From NCBI RefSeq assembly GCF_023898315.1, contig NC_064615.1, forward strand, positions 736,853,450 through 736,917,449: a stretch of 64,000 bases of DNA. Direction: 5' to 3'. This document shows, in pieces, positions 1-11,396 of the stretch (position 1 is the stretch's first letter; each line of letters opens with the position of its first letter). The position numbers and the translations under genes were made by a program. The stretch comes from Schistocerca nitens. Lineage: Eukaryota; Arthropoda; Insecta; Orthoptera; Acrididae. The notes below the pieces were generated by a model that saw only the letters and a program-made list of their open reading frames with translations, had not been told where the DNA came from and made no database searches.

Positions 1-226
1 GAAATGGAATGTCCCGTGCCTCTAGTTCCAACTGGCGTTCCGCGTTCGAAGTCTGTTAATTCTCGCCGTGCGGCCATAATCACGTCGGAAACTTTTTAAC
101 ATGAATCACTTGAGTAGAAATGACAGCTCCGCCAATGCACTGCCCTCTTATACCTTGTGTACGCGATAGCGCCGCCATCTGTATATATTCATATCGCTAT
201 CGCATGGCTGTCCCCTCAGTGTATAC
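1..226 (-). mobile_element. Tc1-like DNA transposon, 5' end (runs off window)
   Basis: Read on the minus strand, the segment starts at a TA and a terminal sequence CACTGAGGGGACAG near 226. It runs through a short leader to an ATG at 77-75 and then a transposase N-terminus that begins MAARRELTDFERG. ELTDFERG is a typical start of Tc1-like transposases, whose paired DNA-binding domain follows. Only about 26 codons are in the window. The element lies in the esterase intron just upstream of the 435-634 exon. The family call rests on the N-terminal motif and the terminus. Confidence 0.7.
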
Positions 227-434
227 TGTAAAACTTGACGATATATCGGCGCATAAACTTTATTTGCTGCCTTTAGTATTTAATGCATAGCCTTATTCAT
301 CAGTTCAAATGTGAAGCCGTTTCGCGCGTAACAATGCACATTTCATTTACATTAGATTTATTATATTATTTTTATCGTTAAGCTTAAGTGCTAAATTGTT
401 GCTGTGACTAATCCGCATTTCTGTTCGTTGACAG

Positions 435-634
435 GTCTGTACAAGAACGCCATAGCAATGAGCGGATCAGCTCTGAGCCCCTGGGGTTTCTCGAGAAACG
501 CAACAGACAGAGCAATACGCTTCGCGCAGCATTTGGGATTCTCAGGGCAGAACACCACAGAGCTTGTAGATTTTCTCAAAACCGTGGATGCACGGACCCT
601 AGCAAACGACATTTACTACGCCCTTTCAGAGGAG
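435..634 (+). CDS. Carboxylesterase (COE family), internal coding exon, first one in window
   Basis: Carboxylesterases are alpha/beta hydrolases that cleave ester bonds; in insects they act in detoxification, hormone or pheromone breakdown, or digestion. This exon follows an AG acceptor at 433-434 and ends before a GTATGC donor at 635. It completes a split Gly codon and then encodes LYKNAIAMSGSALSPWG, which matches the family block usually seen as LF-KAI-QSGSA, about 20 residues after the nucleophilic Ser. The GESAG exon is therefore to the left of the window. The exon is open through 66 residues and ends in phase 0. With the five exons downstream it gives about 317 C-terminal residues of a family usually near 550. 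The substrate class cannot be fixed from this portion. Confidence 0.92.
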
Positions 635-761
635 GTATGCACTTGCTCGAAGTTACTTACATGTGCTTACGTCAAAAATGTTCATTTCTACTGTATTTCG
701 TATCTACAAGGACGTGCTGAAAAGTAATGCCTTCGAATTTTTTGTGGAAGCTCTTAAAGAT

Positions 762-890
762 GGCCGGCTGGAGTGGTCGAGCAGTTCTAGGCGCTACAGT
801 CTGGAACCGCGTGACCGCTACGGTCGCAGGTTCGAATCCTGCCTCGGGCATGGATGTGTATGCTGCCCTTAGATTAGTTAGGGCCATTTT
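762..890 (+). repeat. tRNA-derived SINE (type A), 5' part
   Basis: It has a type A SINE head: an A-box-like TGGTCGAGCAG, a B box GGTTCGAATCC, then CTGCCTCGGGCATGGATGTG and the start of the shared body. It stops after TTAGATTAGTTAGG, where Tc1-like sequence begins. The 3' body reappears in the same orientation at 1471. Confidence 0.85.
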
Positions 891-1468
891 TGAACCAAAC
901 CATGAAAAGTGGACTACGAAAAAATGGAAGGAAATCATTTGGTCAGATGAGTCTTGTTTCACATTGTGACCTACTACTGGCAGAATTTACATTCCAAAAA
1001 TGAAACATGGAGGGGTTCGGTGATGATTTGAGCAGCCACGTCGTGGTATCCTATGGCCCCCATGTTTACTCTGCAAGGTCGAAGTACAGCCAAGGATAAT
1101 ATGACCATTTTGATGATGTTGTACAGGTGTTGTTCTACCAAGAAACGACGGGAGAATCAGTTAACTTTATCATTTTGGCTGCAGGTCCGTTCCGTGGTAC
1201 GCTGTTTGTTCTCAAATAGCGATGCTGTTACCCAAGACGAGAGGGCCTCTGTACATAAAGGTCACATCTTCCAGAACTGTTTTTCTGAGCACGAGGAAAA
1301 ATTGTCACGTCTCCCCTGGCCACCCCAGTCACCAGATCTCCTTGTTATTGAGCCTTTGTGATCCACTTTGCTGAGAAAGGAGAATAATCGCTATCCTCCT
1401 CCACCATTGTTACCCGAACTTGCCACTATTTTGTGGGAAGAATGGTACAAGATTACCTTGAAAACCTT
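891..1468 (+). mobile_element. Tc1/mariner transposase relic between two SINE parts
   Basis: Fragments of a Tc1-like catalytic domain are readable in several frames. KWKEIIWSDESCF near 920-960 is the first catalytic Asp block, and LPWPPQSPDLLVIEPL near 1310-1361 is the C-terminal SPDL-xIEPL block with the catalytic Glu. Stops and frameshifts separate them, so the copy is dead. No terminal repeats were found. Type A SINE pieces abut both sides. Confidence 0.75.
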
Positions 1469-1470
1469 AC

Positions 1471-1596
1471 TGCCTCGGGAATGGATGTGTGTGATGTCCT
1501 TAGGTTAGTTAGGTTTAAGTAGTTCTAAGTTCTAGGGGACTGATGACCACAAATGTTAAGTCCCATAGTGCTCAGAGCCATTTGAACCATTTTTTT
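1471..1596 (+). repeat. tRNA-derived SINE (type A), 3' part
   Basis: It begins at TGCCTCGGGAATGGATGTG, just after where the B box would end. The full shared body and tail follow, ending GAGCCATTTGAACCATT plus a T run. The tRNA head is missing. It overlaps the 762-890 piece by about 40 bp of SINE consensus, so the two are not simply one SINE split by an insertion. Confidence 0.85.
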
Positions 1597-1627
1597 TGTC
1601 TTCTTGTCCTCCTCTTATTTTTCGTCA

Positions 1628-1997
1628 CAGTCCGCTTCCAGGATCGTCTGTTACGATCATTTAACTTACACTATCGTCCGCGATGTTACTTCGGGAGCAA
1701 CGTTTCTTCGCTTTCCCCGTATGCGGTATAAATCTTAGATTCGGTGCCTTTTGAAACAATAAAACTGCGGCTACCCTGGTTACGGAAGTGCCCATCATAC
1801 GAGCACCAACAATTAGCCCAAGTTCGAAGTACTTTGCTCAGACATAATGCACTCAAAACTGCGCAAAATACTGTTCCGACCACGACCTGCACTTGTAACA
1901 TTATGAGGACATTGTACAGGCATGGCTAGCATTTGCATTTATGTTCAAGCAAGCATTTCTCGTGGCGTTTCAGTATTTTTGTCCAACCACTGTAGAT
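1628..1997. mobile_element. Possible Tc1/mariner-type MITE relic
   Basis: The segment ends in TTTTTGTCCAACCACTGTAG, which resembles a Tc1-type terminus next to TA. No coding sequence and no clear left terminus were found. This is a weak call based on the right end only. Confidence 0.25.
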
Positions 1998-2599
1998 GTC
2001 CGGAGAGGTAGGTTTCAGCAGCCAAAAATCAAACGTCACGTCCTCTGCCTTCCCTTAACTTGGCCACTCAGTGTAGTACTGAGACAGGACTAGCGGCAGC
2101 ACAGTTAGTGACTGTCGTTGAAAACTACGGAACTCCATTTGTCAATGATGGTGGAGGTAGAAGTCAACTGTAATGTCCCGTCACGGTCAACAACGGAGCA
2201 ACTGACCATGTTAGTAAGTAGTTACAAGCGCATTCGTGTACACCAGAGTAATTCACATGATCCTGCTGTGTACAGTGATGCCAAATAGACGGACAGTAGA
2301 AACACCTTTGCTAATAACTGTACATCGAAAGAAGAATATGCATAGCAGTATCGAAACTAAGCTTCTGATGATTGTTAACAGCTAAGCTTGGATTTAAAGT
2401 CGCATTTTTATGGTGCACTTGGCGGACGTAGGCTCTCCGCAACTACACCCTTAATCGAAGAATATGTTGATTTTGAAATGATATAACAGCAGCTCTGTCT
2501 ACATTTACTGACGCAGAATTCGTTCTTCAACGATCTGCATTCTAGTCTATATAGGACTAGGAGAATCTAGATGTTCCTTAGCAATATTGCAGAAAGACC

Positions 2600-3392
2600 T
2601 GGAAGAAATGTAGCCACTTTACATGACAGCTGACTACCATTTGCGACTTTGGGTGAAAGCCGGTTCTGCCTCGGTGACTGTGATGGCCGTGTGTTGAGTA
2701 GAAGGACATCAGTTAAGGGCCTGCAACCAAACTGTCTGGGTGCTGGACACACTGGACCTACGCCGTGCGTTATGGTCTAGGGTGTGATTTCATATGCCAG
2801 CAGGAGCACTCTCCTGGTTATGCCACGCTCACTGACCGCACATGTGTGCCTCAGTCTTGCGAATCGACCCGTTGTGCTGCAACTCATGAACAACATTCCA
2901 GGAGGTGTTTTCCAACGGGATAACGCTCACCCACGAACCGCTGGTGTAACTCAACATGCTCTACAGAGTTGCCCACAGATCCCTGTTACAACCCAACATG
3001 ATCTATAGAATGTCGACATGTTACTGTGCGCTGTTCGATCACTAGATCTGTCTCCAATAGAGCACATATGGGACCTCATCGGACGACGACTCCAGCGTCA
3101 TCCACAAACAGCATTAACCGTCCTTGTATTGTAAGTGCAGCATGCATGGAACTCCACCCCAGAAACTGACATCCAGCACTTGTACAACACAATGCATGAA
3201 AGTGCATTCAACATTCAGCCGGTTATTAATATACCAGCATTTCACATTTGCAGTGGTTTATCTCGAGCTTACATTAACCAATCTTCTTGCAATGTTACAT
3301 CTTACACATGTTACATAGACAAGTGTATTCCCGAAACTTCATTAATCTACGTTACTTATTTTTTGGTGTTGCGATTTTTTTCTGTCAGTGTA
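2600..3392 (+). mobile_element. Tc1-like transposon relic (3' half)
   Basis: The plus strand carries decayed Tc1 catalytic-domain blocks: VFQRDNAHPRTAG (second Asp, near 2910) and a SPIEHIWDLIGRRLQRHPQ block (catalytic Glu, near 3050-3100). The C-terminal DIQHLYNTMHES follows. It ends in a terminal sequence TTTTTCTGTCAGTG followed by TA at 3391-3392. Stops and frameshifts show it is inactive. The left end was not found. Confidence 0.75.
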
Positions 3393-4628
3393 TTTTTATT
3401 TCACTACATACTCTTCAAAATTTTTACTTCAGAGCAGGTATATATTCCATTATGTCCCTCTGTGATCGCTGCGGAAGTTGGGCTAGCCGGAGGAAGTGTA
3501 TATCACTTTATTTGAACCCTTGATAATCACTCGTACTGTATTCACGTTTGTAGAAAGTACTACCATGCTGATTTTAAAGTATGGCGCGGTTGCCTTCCTT
3601 TCATTGTGGATTTATTTGCTCAGCGATACGCTGTGTTACAGACAGAACAACATAATAATGTATGCCTAGTATTGATAGAGTTCTCATGTCAAGGAATGGA
3701 AAAAAATATGAGCAGTTATTCCCACCAAAATAGCACGCCCGTTATCCTGTATAGGAATCCATAGACGTCCGCGTGTGATTCTGACGTTACAGAAACGTCA
3801 ACATGGCGGTAATAATAAAAGGGGTTCAAAGGATGAAATGATTTCTGTAGCATGAGATCAGGGAGTGCAAGTATGGCAATGAATGCTATGACAATTACTT
3901 AATAAAATGAAGAGCTAATTCGTAGTGACACGTTTTTGGGCTCAAAACAGATGTGAGTAGAGTACATGAATCAATGTATGACATACTAGCAGGTCCTCTA
4001 GTTCAGATCGGGTGACAAGTCTTGAAGGATGGGATTAAAGTTGCTGCATCATTTTCGAATAAAACCGAGGGAAGTGAACCTCTGTACCAACATTCTTTCA
4101 TTTTACATATGCATTTATTTCGTCGAGGACGAATAGGAACATAAGATCCTTTCGTATAAGTAACATTTTATCCTTTTTGTGAGACTCATCATATATACTA
4201 CTACACACAATAGAGAAGTTAAGGACTGATAAATGAAAGATACTGTTACTGACAATGCAATTGTTATAATGTAGTCCTATCAATATAGTCAATTCTACTT
4301 CAGAGGCTACAGTATTTGCATGTAGTAATAGTAATGATATGCAGAATGTATCTTTAGCAGCATTAGGAACCTATCATTTAACGTGCTGTCCTAAATTAAA
4401 AATATCTGTGTGTAACTGGCACTCATTAAAACAAAATAAAATGTTGATCAAACACCCCTGACATGTTATCTTTGTTGTGGTAAAGAAGCTTACAACACTA
4501 TCTCATACATACAGTTGCCTTAAATTGATGGCCATTTCTGTATTGTCTAAATTTTTTGTGAACGTTGCTACATTTACTTTGAATTATTGCGTGTGTAAGT
4601 GTTAACATATGAATATTTTTTGTAATAG
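3393..4628. other. Intron sequence without recognised features
   Basis: AT-rich sequence between the Tc1 relic and the acceptor of the second esterase exon. I see no coding block, SINE or terminal repeat. Confidence 0.5.
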
Positions 4629-4794
4629 GATAGTCAAAGTATCGGCACTTGCGTTTGGGCCCCCAGTGCCGAACCAGAGCACGAAGCAGCGTTTATCACT
4701 GAAGAACCGTGGCGGCTGGTGGCTGAAGGTCGCTACAATCGCGTCCCATTCATGTCGGGAGTCACGGACCTCGAACTAGTAAACAATATTCACG
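4629..4794 (+). CDS. Carboxylesterase, second exon in window (catalytic Glu region)
   Basis: The acceptor is AG at 4627-4628 and the donor GTTTGT starts at 4795. The exon enters in phase 0 and leaves one base for the next codon. It encodes 55 residues beginning DSQSIGTCVWAPSAEPEHEA. NRVPFMSGVTDLELV follows near the end and aligns with the family block usually written VP-M-GV-S-EG. The Glu of TDLEL is in the catalytic-acid position. The residue after it is Leu, where most family members have Gly. The intron before it is about 4.0 kb and the one after about 5.5 kb. Confidence 0.92.
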
Positions 4795-5309
4795 GTTTGT
4801 ATGGAAAGGATTTACAAGTTCCTTTTGGATGACAACTCTCAATAGTTTTAGAGCTACTATTGTAATTTGTTAGTATTACTACTACGTGTCTCCGACATCA
4901 GTCGTGATTCTGCACCTTTGTATATACATGATGAAAGAGAAATACTGAAGTCAGTCGCATGAGGACATTGAAGTAATTCGATGGCGACAAGTGAAAATTT
5001 GTGCTGTAATTTATTGTACACTCCCAATATCCCCTGTTGGTTCTATGGCTACGGGTTCTAAATTCTTGCACACTCATTCCTCTCCGTTGATGGTAAGACC
5101 AGGATAAACGAAACTTGATATCTTGATCAGAATAATTTCCTCTAGCAAATGAAGGAAAATGAAAGGTACACCAAATATTGACATGTTTGATTTACAGGAA
5201 CCAAGAAAAGAAATAACTAAATATAGGTATACGTTTAACAACGAAGAACAAAGTTGATAAATAATAACTACGAAGTTATGGGGTTTTTAAATCATGCTGA
5301 AAGTTTTCG

Positions 5310-5985
5310 CCTGACTCGAAATGTTTCCTTGGTGTTCAGGCCGAAGACTGCTTTTATGCAACCATTCACACCAGTCTATCCTGTGCCAGTTTTTCATTTC
5401 TATAGAAATACAGCAGCCTATACGGCTTGACTTACTAACAATAGTCAGGCATTGGTCTCTCTCTAGAAGTTTCATTCCCCCGCCCCCGAACTGCCTCCAC
5501 ACATACAGTTCGCACCATTATCAAACTGATGATTCCTTGACGCCTCAAGATGTGTCCTATCACTCAATTTCTTCTTTTAATCAGATTCTTCCATAAAGGT
5601 TATTTTCTCCCTAATCCGATATAGCACCTCTTTATTATTTATATCTACGCCTCTAATTTTCAGCATTCTTCTGTAGCACCAAACTTCAACAGCTTCCATT
5701 ATCTTTCTATTTGAATAATGCTTATCGCCAGCGTTTCAGTTCTACACGAGACAAATAGTTTCAGAAAATTATTCCTAACACTTCAATTTATGTACAATGT
5801 TAACAAATTATTCGTCTTCAGAAACACACTTTTCGCCATTGCCAGTCTGCATTATATATTTTCTCGCATATTTTGCTACCCATATAGCAAAATTCATTCC
5901 CTGATTTAATTCCGCCGGCACCACCGTATGCATCTCTACAATATTCAGTAACCCTTGTTTTATTTTTGTTGATATTCACGTAAGC
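5310..5985 (-). mobile_element. RTE-type LINE relic, 3' part of reverse transcriptase ORF
   Basis: On the minus strand short stretches resemble the C-terminal half of RTE/BovB-like reverse transcriptases. An INKNKTRV-like block lies near 5970, and the thumb and C-terminal blocks (ATEEC-K-EA near 5680) are broken by many stops. The plus strand shows the family's recognisable antisense text, for example the stretch around 5659-5685 and at 5795-5830. It is a heavily decayed 5'-truncated copy inside the esterase intron. No target duplication was found. Confidence 0.6.
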
Positions 5986-6758
5986 AAAGACGTGCAAACG
6001 GTTTGTTGTAAGATATGGAAAAGCAAATGAGTATTGTTATTTAAAAAATGGCTAAATTAATATCAAAAGTTTATCGTCTTTGGTATCATGTTGGCACGTG
6101 GAAGAAGCGATGAAAAATCAGAAACAAGCTTTACAAATAGATATAAGCTTCACCACTACGAATAACGTTTTTCTGTCATTTAAATGATGGCTGACCAGCG
6201 TTTTAGTCATACCTACCCGTTGTTCTTCCAAAAAGACATGTTCATTTTTCGCTGTCTGTTGACACAGAACATCCTGTTGAAGTGTGGAATGTTGAGTGTC
6301 TGAGAGAGAAACAGCATCTTACGTTCTTGAGGTCTACCTGATATAGTGATAATTGTTTGGTTACTGTCACTAAAAAGGAGGCAACAGCCCATGTTATACC
6401 CAATGGCTCAAGTGGTCTTTGTCCATTACGTCGCTCATACACGCATAGGGCTTCATATTATTCTTTGCAACGTATTGTCCCAGTAGTATATCGAATGTAG
6501 CTTCAGTCCATTTAATTCCGCTCAAGGTTTTTGTGAAGTTTCCCATGGGTGTAAGGCGAAAACAGGAACTGTAAATCCACTCTCTAGTAACTCCAATTGG
6601 ATATTATCTACCGCACTCCCAATACCACCTCGTGGTACTTGGCCGAAAAAAAGAAAAAGAAGGAACATGGACATTATTGAAGTGTCTGCTAAGGAATCAG
6701 TAAGCAAGAACTTACTCCCAGGTAGACAAGGCAAAATACATTTATTAATGGCCACATA

Positions 6759-8194
6759 GACTGAAGCGCCAAAGAAACTGGTAGAGGCATGCGTTTTCAA
6801 ATACAGAGATAGGTAAACAGGCAGAATAGGGCATTGCGGGCGGCAGCGCCTATATAAGAAAATAACTTCAAAAATGGTTCAAATGGTTCTAAGCACTATG
6901 GGACTTAACATCGGAGGTCATCAATCCCCTAGACTTAGAACTACGTAAACCTAACTAACCTAAAGACATAACAACACATCCATGCCCGAGGCAGGAACTA
7001 ACCTAAAGACATCACACACATCCATGCCCGAGGCAGGATTCGAACCTGCAACCGTAGCAGCCGCGTGGTTCCGGACTGAAGCGCCTAGAACCGCTCGGCC
7101 ACCGTGGCCGGCAGAAAACAAGTGTCAGGCGCAGCTGTTAGATCGGTTATTGCTGCAACAATGGCAGGTTATCAAGACTTATAAGTGAGTTTGAACGTGG
7201 TGCTATAGTCGGCGCACGGGAGAAGCAGCGATGAAGCGAGGATTTTCCTGTTCGACCATTTCACGAGAATATCAGGTAATCGGTAAAACATCAGATCCCT
7301 GACATCGCTGCGTCGGTAAAAGATCCTGCAAGAACGCGACCAAAGGCGACTGAAGAGAATCGTTCAACGTGACAGAAGTGCCCTTCCGGAAATTGCTGCA
7401 GATTTCAATGCTGGGCCATCAACAAGTGTCGGCGTGCCAACCATTCAACGAAACATCATCGATACTGGCTTTCGGGGCCGAGGGCCCACTCGTGTACCCT
7501 TGATGACTGCACAACACAAATCGTTTCTCCTCGCCTGGGACCCTCAACACCGACATTGGACTGTTGATGAATGGAAACATGTTGCCTGATCTGACGAGTC
7601 TCGTTTCAAATTCTATAGAGCGGATAGACGTGTGCTGATACGGAGACAACCTCATGACTCCATGGACCCTGCGTGTCAACACGGGTCTGTTCAAACTGAT
7701 GGAGGCTCTGTAATGGTGTGGGGCGTGTGTAATTGGAGTGATATGGGACCCCTGATACGTCTAGATACGGCTCTGACAAGTGACACGTACGTAAGCATCC
7801 TGCCTGTTCACCTGCATCCATTCATGTCTATTGTGCATTCCGATGGACTTGGGCAATTCCAGCAGGACAATGGGACACTCGACACTTCCAGAATTGCAGC
7901 AGAGTGGCTCCAGGAACACTCTTCTGAGTTTAAGCCCTTCCACTGGCTACTAGGCATGAACATTATTGAGCATATCTGGGATGACTTGCAACGTGCTGTT
8001 CGGTAGAGATCTCCATCCCCGCGTTGTCTTATGGAGTTTTGGACAGTCTTGCAGGATTGATCGTGTCAGTTTCCTACAACATTACTTCAGAAATTAGTCG
8101 AGTACTTGCCACGTCCCGTTGCGGCACTTCTGCGTGCTCGCAGGGGCCCTACGCAATGTTAGGCAGGTGTACTAGTTTCTTTGGCTCTTCAGAG
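6759..8194 (+). mobile_element. Tc1-like transposon relic with terminal repeats, split by a SINE
   Basis: The left end ACTGAAGCGCCAAAGAAACT (from 6760) and right end AGTTTCTTTGGCTCTTCAG (to about 8192) form an imperfect inverted pair beside TA. Inside, the plus strand has a decayed Tc1 transposase starting at an ATG near 7160 (MAGYQD). It continues through LPVHLHPFMSIVHSDGLGQF and QQDNGTLDTSR (second Asp) to MNIIEHIWDDLQRAV (catalytic Glu, near 7958-8000). Frameshifts and stops make it inactive. A type A SINE sits at 6870-7112. A related copy is at 22834-23923. Confidence 0.85.
6870..7112 (-). repeat. tRNA-derived SINE (type A) with internal tandem duplication
   Basis: A full-length type A copy on the minus strand: tRNA-like head at the right end (ACCGTGGCCGGC on plus), B box near 7030-7042, and tail AAAATGGTTCAAATGG at the left. 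Bases 6953-6995 are repeated at 6996-7037 with a few differences, so the copy is about 42 bp longer than its siblings. It lies inside the 6759-8194 Tc1-like element and is therefore younger than that element. Confidence 0.92.
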
Positions 8195-10301
8195 TTCATT
8201 TATTATTAACCACATTAAACAGTAATTGCCATTTCTGTAGCTCTTGACGTGTAAATAACAAAAAGGAAAAACCAGTAATATCTCTCTTCGAGCACGTCAC
8301 AGAAAGCAACTGTTTGCCATAATAGACAAGCCCAATGACTCTATCAGACGAAAGTCTATGTCCAAAAGTACCACAGGTTTGGATGGCTGTCCAGGAAAAT
8401 GAGACAGTAACAAGCTGCAAGAAAACACAGTCCGGGTTACAGTGCTCAGAGAGGTCAATCAGAGCGCAGTGAAGACATTGATGGCTGTGGGCTCGACGTA
8501 ATCTCTGTTGGCAGCGCTCCCTGGCTGGTGAGCAGGCTTCAACTGCAGGACCCTGCCGTGCAACATCACAAGTACCGCTTGAGTGGAAATATCCATTGTG
8601 GACCATTTGCGACCAAGTATAAGGGCAGAAGCGAGAAGGCCTGGCTTAACCGCGGCTCCTAGGGGCTACGGGGCTGGCGCCGTCAGCGAGACGAGCGCCC
8701 TGGTCGCAGCGGTGGCGTCGTGAATTGCCCCTGACATTGTGCAATGCTGGTTGCTGTCGTACGGAATTGACGCTGTTTTGGTTCTCGTTTCCATGGCGCC
8801 TAAGAGCTAGTGTACCGGCTACCTGCTGCACTATCATGCTAAAGTGGTGAGCTAAACGCCCAGACACAACGTCTACAAAAACTTTCACCTCGAACAGGCT
8901 GTTCTATCCGTCCGAGTAGAGAATGAAACGCAGAAAAAAAAACCACGAGCTCTCACCTATGCTGACATTTGGCACTGTTCACTGTGATCTGTCGTTCAGC
9001 AGCAATAATTAAGGTTCAGCCCTCGACGGACTCTCTGTTATGGACTGGAATTGGCCTATGCTGCTCACAACTGCAGCGCACGCACCATTCCACATCGGGC
9101 TTCAACTTGGCGGGCTCAATTCGCAACCGCACCTCCAAGAAGCCACTACTGTGCAGCATCCACTTTGCATTTCTCCTCCATACATGTGGTGACAAAGGTT
9201 AAAATTTTTCATGTTTTGCAACTTTATCTTAAGACTGCATCGCTGAAAACTCTGGGAATAGTCTTTCTGTCACAAGAAAGTGATTTCTTCATCGTAGGTG
9301 AAGGGGCATTGGCTTTCCACTCAGTGCGTTGTTGCTGTTTCGTTTGTGCCGCGAATTAAAGCACCAACATGTCACCCGCGGATATAAAGCTGTGAAAAGT
9401 ATTAAATTCTTTTAAATGGTTATCATTTAACAAACTGGTACCCACTTTGCTCAAAGCATTCTTATACCTAATTCTTCAAATATGCGCATGGTGTCAGATA
9501 TTTCACATATCTTAATTTCATTTAACACCATGTCATGCATTTTATAGATACTTACAATTCTGATCATTGTTTAGTATCGACCTTGACGACGATCATCTTG
9601 AATAGAAGTATCACTGAATTAAGTTCAAAGTAAAACAGCGAACTCTTTATAATGGCTGACAACTTACGATCAACTTCTGTTGGCAGTAAAACGTCCAAAA
9701 AAACAAATGTTATAACGGTACGGCATTCTTCTTCATCGACTTTATCCATAACATATTCTGTTATCACTTATCTTATAAAATGCTAAAACTGAACTGAGAA
9801 ATTTTTAAACCTCTACCAATTTCACAGCAGAACTTCTATTTCGTAAGATACTCGTTCCATGTCATTAAGGTGTGACATCAAATAATTAATGCAACCAAAC
9901 TTGTAGCATATTAAAAAGGCCCATGATCCAGATACAAATCAGGTAGAACTCTCAAGACCTCTGTGTGTAGAATTACATGACGAAATACAGTATTAATCGG
10001 AGTGGGTAGCAAAACAGTATCGAGTGGATGAAATATTTAGAAGTGTTATTGACTTCAATTACTTAGAAGTCGCTTCAAATTTGGCCTCTGACAATTAATT
10101 TGCTGTTAATTTTGAGAGACGTATTAGCATTACGTAAATCTAGGTTGTGAAAAAGCACCTAAGCATATCAGTGATACATAATGTAAAGAAGACACCTAAA
10201 GCAGAAGAGCTCAAATGAGTGGTACAATTAACAGACAATCTGCCAGTGATAACACATTTCACTACAGGAAGTAACAATCGTTTGATTTTTTTTCATTGCA
10301 G
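8195..10301. other. Intron sequence, unassigned; GC-richer block at 8450-9160
   Basis: The block at about 8450-9160 is clearly richer in G+C and CpG than its surroundings. It could be an LTR or another repeat that I cannot identify. The remainder to 10301 is AT-rich. No protein-coding homology was seen on either strand. Confidence 0.4.
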
Positions 10302-10483
10302 GTAATGCAACGCTAGCAACAGAAGAAGGTATTAGGTTCTTCAACGAAAACTTTGAGGCAATTATTGGCTGTGATTTGAGACTTCCGACCAGAGCCGAAC
10401 GGCTGAATGGCGCTCGTGCAGTGAAACAGTTTTATTACAATGGCAGCGACATCACAGTGCAGGATAATTTCACCACAGCTTTG
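10302..10483 (+). CDS. Carboxylesterase, third exon in window
   Basis: A pyrimidine tract and AG end at 10301, and the GTAAGT donor starts at 10484. The split first codon (G from the previous exon plus GT) gives Gly. The 60 residues that follow begin NATLATEEGIRFFNENFEAI and include LPTRAERLNGARAVKQFYY and NGSDITVQDNF. The block LP-R-V-KFY-G is typical of insect esterases after the catalytic Glu. NATL and NGSD are possible N-glycosylation sequons, which fits a secreted or luminal enzyme. The exon ends in phase 0. Confidence 0.92.
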
Positions 10484-11396
10484 GTAAGTGGCAGAAGTAC
10501 TCGATTAAATTCCTCATCTGGAAAGTATAAACTGTCACGCAAAATTTGTCGACCAACAGTTCGTTCCAATATTTCCGTACTTCTATAGCTTCTGGAGTTC
10601 CTGCACGGTGCAGCCAATCTACAAAGTGGCTCTTCAAGTAAAAAGAGTTCCCAGATTCGTATTTCACTTAAAAAGTGACTAGCTACGAGCATATTTCAAA
10701 CCGTTCAGTTACATTGTAGAGGGTATAGAATTTAAACCTGATGCAGACATTTGTGAATCACTTATCTGACCTCAGCACTCTCGCAGAGTGAAATAACTAT
10801 AGAAGTGAGCCAGGTTACCGATTCCCAACTGACTGCACCCCTTCAACGGGCAACGTCAACGTGCGCTAGTGCTGACACTTGACGTACAAATTGTAGTACC
10901 GAGGATGAGTAATTGTTAAGTTTCGAGTTACTTGGAACATAAGAAACTCTTTGGTTTCCTCTATTACCAGTTAAAAAGAATAAAATTAGTAACGATGATT
11001 ATACCGGTGAAACATAGTGTTACTATGTCACGCAGATTTTACACAATTTTTCTGACGCTCAGGTCATAGAGCAGCAAAAACAAATGGTCCACTTCATAGT
11101 TTTGTTCTGAACTGTCACTTTTTGTTGCTCGACCAACGGCTGTGGTATCGCCATTGATAAGGTGCCTTGGACCTTTTCCTTGTTGCACTGCTCGAGTACA
11201 GTCCACCTCATCGTACAACTGCAACTCAAGACCACTTGCAAAGAGAAATAAATACTTTATCCTGGTGGAAAACAGTTCTTTTTTCAGTCATGTGCACACA
11301 GTATTTAACAAGGTCGAAAATGAGTCTGTTAAAGCAACACTACTACTCACATGTACCCAAACCAGGAGATCCTCATTCTAACAAAAGTTTTAAATA

